NCBI RefSeq assembly: GCF_010183535.1
Contig: NC_071333.1
Coordinates: 5,764,587 to 5,828,586, forward strand
DNA from: Caenorhabditis remanei
Lineage: Eukaryota > Nematoda > Chromadorea > Rhabditida > Rhabditidae
Reading direction: 5' to 3'
DNA: 64,000 nt
The stretch's first letter is position 1, and every line of letters begins with the position of its first letter. A model generated the notes under the pieces. It saw only the letters and a list, made by a program, of their open reading frames with translations. It did no database searches and had not been told where the DNA came from. The position numbers and the translations under genes were made by a program. This document shows positions 1-10,580 of the stretch, piece by piece.

Positions 1-800
1 TAAATGTGCAAATTATTCACACGAACGACAAAATGGAAAGAGAATGAAACAAGAGAAGGGGATTGATTGAAAAAAGGGGAATAGAGAGGAAAAAGGAAAA
101 AACAATTCTCCCTCTCACTGCATGCGATAAGTGACCAATAATTTTGCACGTAAAATGAACTCTTCTCAATTGTAATATGACGCCAAAAAATGAGGCAAAC
201 AGGTATGCGTATGTGAAAGACTTCTGTCGATTAAACGGTGTGTGTGGGGTTTAAGATTGATTCTAACCTTGTGGGCCAGTCTGAAACGTTCTCGGTATTG
301 ATTGAATTCTAGTGTGATTGTGGAGAATATTTAGAGAATACGAGAGATTGACAGTGAAAGATTTATTAGCCGCGAGAAGTGGAACTATAGACGTAAACGT
401 TAGAACTACAGACGAAAGGGTAAGTCACCGCCTGGGACAAAAAATATCGGTATCACTTCATAATTTTTGATTGCCTAGCAGTTTTTATTTTCGTTTTTAG
501 TTTATAAATGTCTTTAAAATAGTCGAATTTTTTCGGCAAAATTTTTTTTTTTCAAAAAGTCAACAATCCGAATAAGTCTCTGAATTTTTCCAGATTTTTA
601 AACTTTTCTCTTACTAGTTATTCGTTCGGTTTTGCTCACTGTGGATATCGTTTTTTTATGCTTACCGCCAATTGGTTGCTAAACGGCCCCAACTAATTAG
701 TTATCTTTTTTGACATCGTCGCCACCCTGTTGGTACAAAATCACTTCTGTAAGCAAAATCTTTCAATGTTGGATTTTGCAGCTCTTACCAGCAGTTCTAT

Positions 801-1149
801 ATGATCGAAATTATCCGATTTCTGGTAGTCATTCTAAATTCCATCGTCTTATTTTTAATTAACGCCATTATTTATTCAACGGAAGTTCCGGCAAAGCCTC
901 ACGCGCCTACCCTCACCTCAGCGCGTCAGTTCACGTGGACACGTGTACTTCACAAGTGGTTTTCTGAAGTCAGTTGGCTTTCAGAGTTAGTTCCAGTTTT
1001 AGCGTTGGTGCTGTTCCTTTGTTTTGTAAGTTTATCGCTCTCTTATTCTATTTTCTTGCAATAAAGTATATTTATTGTAAGAAACTGTGTATTTGCCGTC
1101 TTATTTTTATCAGGACCCTATCACCCCGTATTTATACGCGGGCAACTGA
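801..1149 (+). CDS. possible small membrane protein (86 aa, two exons)
   Basis: Proposed exons are 801-1025 and 1114-1149; the joined frame ends in TGA after 86 residues. The intron has a GTAAGTTT donor and an ATCAG acceptor. Without splicing the frame stops at 1064, giving 87 residues. The product has a hydrophobic N-terminus (about residues 5-25) and a second hydrophobic stretch (about 60-75), separated by a polar segment, so it could cross the membrane twice. The start ATG lies about 20 nt after a TTTTGCAG acceptor near 780, and a matching GTAAGT donor lies near 420, suggesting a non-coding first exon upstream. I do not recognise a family. The short length leaves open a chance ORF. Confidence 0.4.
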
Positions 1150-1385
1150 ACTGTCCAGACCTGAATTGCTATAAGTGAGCAAAACATTTTAAAAAACTTT
1201 TTGATATAAAACAAATACAACATAAGCAACCCGTAAAATTTTGTAATTACAAGTGATGGAAAACCCGAATTTTGAGATCTTGAAAATGACAGTCCAAAAA
1301 CGAGAAAAACCTATTGTAAACAAATTTAAAAAAAAGAGAAAAACAACTAAAACAGAAAAAAATAATTTTAAGGAGGGATGAGAAA

Positions 1386-4300
1386 CTATTTTCGGTCATC
1401 GTCATCGTCATCTTCGACTCTTACCAAATATCGAGGACAATCTGGAGCGCACCTGAAAAAAATTGCCGCTTGTATGATATCAAAAGCAATACAGGCTCAT
1501 TTTTGAGAAAACTATGTGTATTCATAACTCACAAGCACTTATCGTCTCCAATTAGAGGCATATCATCCTTGTCCCAGTATGCAATCGTGACATCTTCTCC
1601 ATTTTTGATGTCCCTCAGAGCATAGACTGCAATACGAGGAATGACTGGATCTCCCGGGTTCTGTTGCACATAAACCTCAATGAAGATGGCATTCGGGTTG
1701 CACGAATGACTCATGAAACGAGCAACATTTCTGAAAATCATGACAATTATTGCAAAAAGTGCAGATAATTATTAGGTAAATGCAAAACGCAGAAATATTA
1801 ATCGAAGTCAGTTTTTTTATCATTCAAACTCTGGAACTGTTTAATCAACGTATATGAAATCAGTCGTGCCAAAAACAATTAATCACTAAAAAATGACATA
1901 CTTGCAAACCGGGCCAAAACGGGCCAACACACCCGGCGCGTAACTGGTTTCAAACTCAATATTATTATCTGAAAAATATACCGAACTGTAGAACTCGGCG
2001 AGTTCTATGTCCGTGTCCTACTACGGGCCGGACGGCTACTGGTTAATGTGCCGCGGACCGGGAAAAAGTACCAAAAAAGCGAAAATGACTAAAAAAAACC
2101 CATTCTAGCCCGGCCCGCGGCACATTAACGAATAGCCATCCGGCCCGTAGTAGGTCATGGACATAAAATTCGCCGAGATCTACATTTTGGTATATATTTC
2201 AGATCATAATATTCGGCCGGGCCGAAATTAGAATTTTTCTCGCCCCGGCCCGGGGTTTGAAATTCAAAAATTTTTTGAACTAATTTTTGAACGAAATTTT
2301 GAAATTTTTTGAATTGTTCCCCAAAAATATCGAATTTTGACTATTTTTCAGAATTCAGTCAAAAAGTAGTTATGCATCAAGAAATTGGATTTTTCTAATG
2401 TAAAATCGTTGAAAAATTAAAAAAATCGGTCAAAAAATAGTTTTTTTTCTTTTCTTGAAGCCGGACCGAGCCGAAATTTGACAAGTTTGATAATATTGAG
2501 TTTGTAGCCAGTTACGCGCCGGCCCGTGTCGGCCCGTTTCGGCCCGGTTTCCAAGAATGGAAAGTTATATCGCGAACTGACACTGATGTGAGGAAAACAC
2601 TAATTCTGATTAATAATAATCCGTTGTTCCAGAAATAAGCGAACAAGTTAAAGTGTCTGGAACAAACGTTTGGTGATCAGTACCCTACATTTTAAGAAAC
2701 TATTATTGTCGTTTCATTGAATCAAATGAGGAGTTTGTTACTCACACTGACACTTTAATAGTCAGTAATTATCACTATGACTAGCACAGAAAAGTACTAG
2801 TTGAATTGAAAAACTGATATCTGAGTGTGATGCTCTATTTTCATCAGCACTTCCTAGGAATAGTCAAAAACAGCATATATCATGTTGTAGAGCAAAGTAA
2901 AGAGTTCTGATAGTTTTGGTCATATAACATTTTTCTGTAAATTCGTAACTAACCCAATCTTCCATGAAGAAATGACGAAGCCATCTCCAAGTACCTTGAA
3001 ATCCGCGTCATAGGAGGAGTTTCTTCCACGTCTCTTTTGTCCATCGAGCTCCCAAATCAACTCTCCTGTGTATTCGAAGATCAGGTCTCCTTCTCTGAGA
3101 GATACTCCCGTCTTCAGTCCAAATTGATTCATCAGAAAATTGTAGAATATGATGACGGGATTTCGTCTCACTTGCTGGAGCGGTCGACAAGGGCACCTCA
3201 TGGAACAACCGCACGCGTCAGTGCATTCAATAACAATTCGTTGATTGTTTCTGTCAAACTCGACGGGAAACTCCAGAAGGCCATCGGCATTGTGCTTCAA
3301 ACGAAGCCGGTTCCATCTTGGCTGTTGCGGATTCCGCCGGAACAATGTTTCAAACTGAAATATATTCGAAATAACTTTTAATTTGTCTAAATTCCGTCTA
3401 TTTTCAGAATGTTTGCATTTCCTAAAAATGCTTCCTGAACTCACCACAATTTTGCATTTGCATGTGTGCGGTGTTTCACATCCTCCTCCATTTCCTTTCA
3501 ATTCTCTGGCACCTTTTTTGAATGCTTCCTCCAATTTCTTCTGGTAATCATCAGATATTGCTTTGCATTTTTCCAATACATATTCCCTCATGATGTTGTG
3601 AGGAGTGTACTGAAAATTGAATATTTAGTTGCAAGTGTCTTCCATCAAAAAAGTATTCAGGTGCAATAAAAACCAAATCATATTTCTGAATTGAAAAAAA
3701 AACATATTTTGAAGCATTTTCACATTTTGTCCAGATTAAAATTGAGGAGCCCTCTTACTAGTCAGTTAGGGCAGATCGGAAATTTGATTTGTAAAAACTT
3801 ACTGTGAACTTCGGGGGTGGAACCATCTCTTCTTTGAGGCACACATATTGCACTGCACCAAGTCCATAATTTTCTTGAATCATGGTGTGAAAAAAGGACT
3901 GGTCTTGGTACAGCCAGTACCGATTTGATGGATCATTGGCCATTTCCTCCGTGACGAACTTTTCCCTGGCAAAACCAATTTCCAACGAATCAAACAAGCC
4001 CTTCTCTTTGTACATCTTTTCTACTTCTTTCCAAAACTCGTTTTTCTTTTCGAATTTTTTGACCATATCTGGGGCAGTTTTCTTAATCTCGGCCGTCGTT
4101 TTGAGTTCCATTGTTGTGGAATCCCACCCAACAAAGAGCACCCAAACATGGTTTGGAGTTTCACTCTGAAAATATAAGACTTTGACTGTGAAAGGGAGAA
4201 AATAATTATAAAAATTACCTTGAATATTGATTGGACGCTCCAACCTTCTTTTGATTGTCCAAACTTTCCTAAATCAGCACTGGAAAATTTTTTAATTGGA

Positions 4301-4677
4301 ACTCCGGGATGTCGGATTTGGTTTTGGAGCCAGGATGATCCCTTCCGTTGTCCTTGATATGCTTCCTGGCAGTTTTTCGGAAGACGTGCTTCATACTGCC
4401 GGACGATTTTAATTCTTGGGTTATCAATCTTTTTTTCTCCGACAACCATGAAGATGAGGCGCTTGTTCAAGAATTTAGCCAATCTGAAAAATTATAAAAG
4501 TGAATTTGAAAAAACTCATGTAACATTGTCATCGTAGCTTTTTTCATAATTAATAATTAAAAATTTTTATGTCAGTCCTAACTTTAAAATTAAACAGTGC
4601 AAGGAAATGAGCGGAATTAGAAAAAAGTTATATATCACAACTTACTCTGTTAGATTTCTCTCTGTGTGTAAAACCAT
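1386..4677 (-). CDS. SET-domain histone lysine methyltransferase-like protein (496 aa)
   Basis: Seven minus-strand exons: 4646-4677, 4219-4483, 3803-4165, 3445-3609, 2954-3354, 1533-1730, 1386-1452; together 1491 nt with one open frame. Residues about 260-335 form a reduced pre-SET cysteine cluster ending in IECTDACGCSMRCPC. The SET domain (about 340-470) has EGDLIFEYTGEL and GNVARFMSHSCNPNA, and a post-SET motif KCLCAPDC lies at about 472-479. This order is typical of the SUV39/G9a/SETDB1 class, which methylates histone H3 lysine 9 in nuclear chromatin; activity here is inferred. Residues 1-210 are not clearly assignable; VWVLFVGWDS is faintly Tudor-like. The usual NHSC motif reads SHSC. It is the downstream member of an apparent operon: an acceptor at 4782 lies about 100 nt after the upstream stop. 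The start ATG is the first in this frame after that acceptor; an out-of-frame ATG precedes it. Intron 5 holds a palindromic element. Confidence 0.85.
1901..2555. mobile_element. GC-rich palindromic MITE in an intron of the SET gene
   Basis: A 655-bp inverted-repeat element whose ends begin CTTGCAAACCGGGCC and, on the other strand, CTTGGAAACCGGGCC. The arms are rich in GGGCC/GGCCC runs and pair again internally around 1990-2180. It is much more GC-rich than the surrounding intron. I see no transposase ORF and no obvious target duplication, so it is a non-autonomous or foldback element. It is transcribed within the SET gene pre-mRNA, on either strand able to fold into a long hairpin. Confidence 0.8.
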
Positions 4678-4781
4678 TGAAATCTCCGCAACATTATGTG
4701 GGGGAGCTAACCCGGGAATGTTCAAATATACTAACCAGGAAATGTTCAATAGATTGTTATGCTATTGAACCTTGACGTTTA

Positions 4782-4885
4782 CTGAAAATAGATTTTGGTT
4801 TCAGTGTTAGCTATTGATTTAGACTTAAAAACTCTTGCGAGAGATTATAATAGAATTTGCTGCTTTTTGACTAAATTCAGCAAAA
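4782..4885 (-). promoter_or_regulatory. intercistronic region with probable trans-splice acceptor
   Basis: Only about 104 nt separate the stop codon of the upstream acidic gene (4886) from a TATTTTCAG acceptor at 4782-4790 on the minus strand. No donor in the preceding exon gives an open frame into the SET gene: an in-frame TAG follows the acceptor. This geometry is typical of nematode operons, where the downstream transcript receives a spliced leader (usually SL2). That SL2 is used here is inference. Confidence 0.6.
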
Positions 4886-7800
4886 CTATCTTTCATTCTC
4901 AACGAATTCATAATTTCTATATGTATCAACAATAACATCATACCCAGCCTCAGTTTCCAAATTGTCTTCTATTTCTTCTGCATCCTCTTTATCAAAAACA
5001 GTCTTCACTTCATGAACATATGATCCTGGCGTGTTGTTCGTATCTTCTGGCTGTGTTGTGTGGCCAGTGGAAGGGAGGTTTGCATTCTGTCTCGGAACTT
5101 CGCGACGAGGCCGTTTTCGTCTTACTCCGGCAACTTGATGAGAAGATCGTCGCGTGGATCGCGCAGTCCTGTAAATATAAGAATCATAAAATTTTCTGAG
5201 TAACACTTCGTGAGAGTTGAGATGTTTGTTTAAAAATTGGTGGGCTGCTTTAAAAGTACGATGATGCTTTTTGAAACTAATATTACAAAACATTCAAAAG
5301 AACGCAGCCACGCATCAATACAATCCCGTTGAAAACTTTAGGACGCCAGTCAGTAACGTGCATGACATTTCAATAACAAGAACAGTTGCTGTACAGTGTG
5401 CGTCATAAGTATTGTGCCCTTCTCAATTTTCATGTTTCCAGAATTAGTGTAGCAGACATGAGAAAACGGCGAATTCTTTTTGATTAGGCATGCAGAGAAA
5501 CCTACAGAAAAAGTTTTTTCAGAAAACTTGAAGCTTGCTCCAATGATCTGTGGAATATTGTTAGAAATTAGGCCGCGTCAAAGGAATAGCGTGTTTTTTA
5601 GAATCAAGTGTTGAATTAACGATTTATTGATCAAAACCGGTAAAAACAACAATCAATAAAAATATCACTTCTTTGGCGAATTATCAACTCAAAAACTCGT
5701 TTTGGCATGTTTTCCACCAAGGTTTAATGATGCCAATCGCAAACGTTGTCACGCTCGCGCTCGTTCGCTGCTCGGAGGTCAACAACAGTTTTGCATCGAG
5801 ATTCTTTGGCAAAAACCGCGCAGGCAAGAATTGCCAATAAGTTCTCCTTTTTGACATTTTGAGGCAGTCAATTTTCAGGCTTTATTCGACACATCTTGAG
5901 AACAAGCTTCAATATTTCTGAAACATTTTTACTGTTGGTTTTTTGTATGCTTATTCGGATGCCATTCGATATTTTCTTATGTTTGCTACAGGAATTCTGA
6001 AATTTTGAAAGTCGAGTAAATTCTATACTTATGACGCGCACTGTCTTTATACGATGACCGCCAAAAAGTTTCCATAAACTCATAAAGTTGCACTTCGTTT
6101 CTTTGATTATTCCCTTTTTGCCCATCTTGTACTAGAGTTTGAAGCATTTTCTCTTCCAAGATTCAGAATAATTTTTCACACATCTCACCGTCTCACTGGC
6201 ACATCTTGAACTGGTTCAAGGTCCACCGGTTCCTCTTCCTCTTCTTCCATTCCGTGGGGTGGACCATCCTCTTCATTGCCACTGTGAAATTATATGTATT
6301 GTTAGAAGCTTTTATATAAGAAACATAGAAAGAAAAATCATCAAGAAATAGGGGACCATTAAATAAATTGTCGGCATAAAAATAAAACTCCGTTCAAGAT
6401 ATGCTAAAATCAATATTGATAATCATTATCACCTAGTACCTCAATTAAGATGTCACTCTTAGAATAAATTATTTTTTTTATGTTTGTGCCGTTTTTTATA
6501 AGAAATACATGAAACCAAACTCTCCTCCGTTTACTCCGATCTCCAAAATGCGGGTCTAAAAACAAAATGAAAAAAGTTGTACATCAACGGGAAATTTGTG
6601 TCCTCTATTATAATTGCCTATTTAATGTTTTCTAGATCAAACATTTACTATACTCGAGAAAATTGCTGTTGAAACTTTATCGAAATTTTTCGACATGTTG
6701 CGACAAATTTCAGTTTTCGTTTATTTGATTACTCACTGTTGAGCATGTCTTTGTTGCTCTGGAACTTGCGGAACTTGTTGCTCTTGTTCCCCGTGCTCTT
6801 GTTCCATCTCCATTTCATTTTCAGAGTTTTCACTGTAAACAATTAACGTTAGAAGTTTAAGTTTTGTGAGCAGATGGGGAACAAATATTATTAGAAACAG
6901 CATTTTTGGACCGTTCATTCAGAATTCCTTATTTACTTACCCCGGATCTTTTTCATGTTGCAGAACATCAGGTACTTGTTGCTCGGGTTCCTGTCTTTTC
7001 AGTTGATTTTTGAAGTCATTTAATCTATAATATGATAAAGTTTAAAAATCCCGTTTCAGAAAAATAGGAGAAGACGATAGACTTATAGTTAAAACACGGC
7101 TTCAACAAGTTTTGTTATTGTAATGAAGTTAAATGTTTTTGGTTTCTAAAACCTATATCTGAAACTCGTAAAGTTTCAACAAAAATTACGTTCACAGGTA
7201 TTCTGTTTTTGAATCTGAATTTACGAAGAAAATAGAACAAAGAAACAGCTACAGAAGGATGACAGTCATTAATTTTGAGTATACAGTGTCCGACAAAACC
7301 ATAGGTTCACTTTTCAAGTTGAGTTTTCTCGCGATTTGAGAAGTTGCAAGAAAATTGTCCATGGACAAAAAAAGACCCCTTAAATACTCTAAAATGTAAG
7401 CAAAATTACATTTGAATACCTATTATCCTACTCAAAATATGATGAAAAATGTTGAAAATGGCCACTTGCAAACGCGACAAAACTATAGGTTCACCCCAAA
7501 AAATCAAAAATTGAAAAAAATAATTTTTCCCAGTGAGTGAATCAAAATGTTCTTTTATCAAATTTAGAATCTTCGTCAAAAATTGAGCAAGTTAAATATA
7601 TTTCTAAAACATTTTCAGTAGAAAATTTTTGAGAAAAGCGAGAATCTCTGGAAATTCTCAAACCTCTTCGTTTTTCATTTGTCTCGTTCATATAACTTTT
7701 ATCTAGAATCTCATTTTTGTTCTTACAAATTGTGATATCTACGCGGTAGAGTTTAGTATAGCTTTTTTGAATATTTGACACTTTTTGAACAACTTTGCTT

Positions 7801-8944
7801 CAGAAGAGTCGAAAATTTTTTGAAATTGGGCACGCACTTACTCGGAAATTTCTTGATATTTTTCATTTTATCTAATTTTTTCGGCTTGTATTACACAGAA
7901 TTGGTCTTATTGTTCACTTTTTAATTATTTTTTCTAGAGTAGCTTTACTTTAAATTAGCAAAAAAGTAGCAATAATAGTTTTTAGATCAGAAAAGTAGAC
8001 GCAAAATCACCAGCTCATTCAAAATGTGTTCAATGAGCAATGATGGTAATATTCCAGGATACAAAATATTAATCATTATGTGTTTGTTAGGTTTTCAGAA
8101 TTAGATTACCGCCGCGACAGTTTTCAAAAGTGCTATAAATTTTCCTCCATACGATACAGTTGAAAATTCCTGTTGCCTGTTTTTTATTAATTTAAAGTAA
8201 AGCTACTCTAGAAAAAATAATTAAAAAGTGAACAATAAGACCAATTCTGTGTATACAAGCAGAAAAAATTAGATAAAATGAAAAATATCAAGAAATTTCA
8301 GAGTAAGTGCGTGCCCAATTTCAAAAAATTTTCGACTCTTCTGAAGCAAAGTTGTTCAAAAAGTGTCAAATATTCAAAAAAGCTATACTAAACTCTACCG
8401 CATAGATATCACAATTTGTAAGAACAAAAATGAGATTCTAGATAAAACTTATATGGACGAGACAAATGAAAAACAAAGAGGTTTGAGAATTTCCAGAAAT
8501 TCTCATTTTTCTCAAAATTTTTTAACTGAAAATGTTTTAGAAATATATTTAACTTGCTCAATTTTTGACGAAGATTCTAAATTTGATAAAAGAACATTTT
8601 GATTCATTCACTGGGAAAAATTATTTTTTCAATTTTTGATTTTTTGGGGTGAACCTATAGTTTTGTCGCGTTTGCAAGTGGCCATTTTCAACATTTTTCA
8701 TCATATTTTGAGTAGGATAATAGGTATTCAAATGTAATGTTGCTTACATTTTCGAGTATTTAAGGGGTCTTTTTTTGTCCATGGACAATTTTCTTGCAAC
8801 TTCTCAAATCGCGAGAAAACTCAACTGGAAAAGTGAACCTATGGTTTTGTCGGACACTGTAGAGGTGTGGGGTTACGTGCTATTTTTTGTATGATCATAC
8901 CTTTGAGAAATCCAATTTTGAATCAGCAATAAACGGGTTTCCAT
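4886..8944 (-). CDS. acidic, Gln/Glu-rich protein with basic nuclear-type motif (199 aa)
   Basis: Five minus-strand exons: 8901-8944, 6941-7024, 6737-6832, 6189-6281, 4886-5168; 600 nt in one open frame. All junction phases match. The start ATG is the first after a TTTCAG acceptor at 8968, a likely trans-splice site. The product has a Gln/Glu/Pro-rich first half, a run of six glutamates, then a basic stretch (GVRRKRPRREVPR) that looks like a nuclear localisation signal, and an acidic C-terminal third. No catalytic motif is visible and I do not recognise a family. It is the first gene of a two-gene operon with the SET-domain protein, which hints at a chromatin role but does not prove it. Intron 1 (7025-8900) is almost filled by a 1.6-kb palindromic transposon. 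Confidence 0.75.
7284..8859. mobile_element. 1576-bp palindromic TA-flanked transposon, copy A
   Basis: The ends are CAGTGTCCGACAAAACCATA and its reverse complement, flanked by TA on both sides (7282-7283, 8860-8861), as for Tc1/mariner-superfamily insertions. Arms of roughly 650 bp surround a unique centre near 7950-8190. Each arm carries the same short open frame (79 codons, 7542-7781 minus and 8363-8602 plus), opened by a non-ATG codon. No transposase is present, so it is non-autonomous. It lies in intron 1 of the acidic gene. An inverted copy (copy B) sits 2 kb away. Confidence 0.9.
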
Positions 8945-8999
8945 CTTGAATCGTGGTGGTTGACAAGCTGAAATAATTATATTCAATCGGGATGAAACA

Positions 9000-10580
9000 T
9001 ATTTAAAAAAGTAAACAAAAGTGATAACAAAAGACATAATATTTGAAGGATGGCGAGAAGTTGTAGAAAAATTCACATGCCAAGTAAATGCAATAAAACT
9101 TCTTTAAAGGATTTGGAGGATCAATTATCATTTACATACAAAAGACAAGTGGGGTTTGCCTGTTTGTACAGCAGACCAAATCAAACTGGCCCGCATTGGG
9201 CAGCGACCTCAGATGATTTTGCCTCGCTGGTACATTTGCGAAGGGGTGACCTCATAAATGAAGAAAGAGCAGCCGAATGAACCGCGGCGGGGTAGACAGG
9301 GCGAATGCAAAATATCTAAACCCAACATCACTCAGGCACGTATAATAATATAAAACAAAACTGAATTAAGATTGCTTCGAAACTAGAAAACTACAATAGT
9401 TTTCAAATTTTTTTTACAAAACTCCAGTGAAACTAACATTCCGGCAAAAATTAAAATGACCAAAAGATCCGATTTCCGAATTTCTTCGAAATATTTCAAA
9501 ATTCGAATTCAATGAATAATAAAAATAGTTACAAAAACGCTAACTCACGTATCATACTTTTCGAACGTGCGCATAGATGCAAACGACCGATGCATAGACA
9601 AAGAGGAATAGAGGAAGAAAGAATGGTCAGTGCGCATTAGAAAGCACGTGTCGTAACGGCTTAGGAAAAAAGATGTGTGAACATTCAGGAAACAACGGCA
9701 GAGGTGAGTGACGGCAAATATTGTAATGACCCCTCAGAAACATATCGGATCAAATTGAAACGATGCAGCAAAAGTGAAGGAAAATTTCAAATGAGAGGAG
9801 AGAAAAGGAGAGGGAGAGATGGAAAGACGGAGGAAGCAAAAGAAAGAAGGATGGGAAGCAATTTATCTTCTGTCTGGGAGGCCTCCCCCTCTCTTTATCC
9901 ATCTTGACCCCTCGTCTCCGCTAGCCGGGTCGCCGATAGAACACTCGCATTAGAAATAGAGGAGATTGTAATCTCACGAAACTAAATGGGTTTTTTCGTT
10001 CATCAAACGGAAATTGAAATCTACATGTAGAATACTGTAATCAAAATTCATTTTCTGAGTTAGGTACATAAGATGTTGACTTTAAAAATTTTCCGTAAAA
10101 AATTGAATTTTGTATTCATCGGAGAGCGTATCAAAAATTTCGAAGTTTGATGCACGTGATAAGGAAATCACATCGTAACATTTTATAGGAGAATTATTAT
10201 GTACGTTACAAAAAACAAAGTGTATTTAATTGAAGTAATTTAAGAATAGTTATTCAGCTTGATATAACACATTTAACTGAAATGTTTCACTTAGAGAATA
10301 ACCTCCTCGATTTACACACTTGACTACATATTTCAAGTTTTGTACGTAACTCTGGCCACACTAATACTGAGTGAGAAAAAATATTGTAAATGTGTTGCTT
10401 ATCAGTGACGGTTGTAAACTTTTTTGAAAGCGTGTTATCAGAAGACAAAAGAGTCGGAAATAATAATATCGGAAAGAATGACATGACCAGAGCAAGGGTG
10501 TCTATAACTCTTTTCGTTTTCTCATAAACTTTTTGATGTTTTCATATTCCGAATTCTGTTTTTTTGCTACAGTTTCTGAT
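9000..10580. other. upstream region of the operon, no gene seen
   Basis: This interval separates the operon start from the next transposon. I see no multi-exon coding pattern. It holds purine-rich GA tracts (about 9590-9860) common upstream of Caenorhabditis genes, and probably contains the operon promoter. Several open frames of 65-76 codons have no supporting splice context. Confidence 0.4.
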
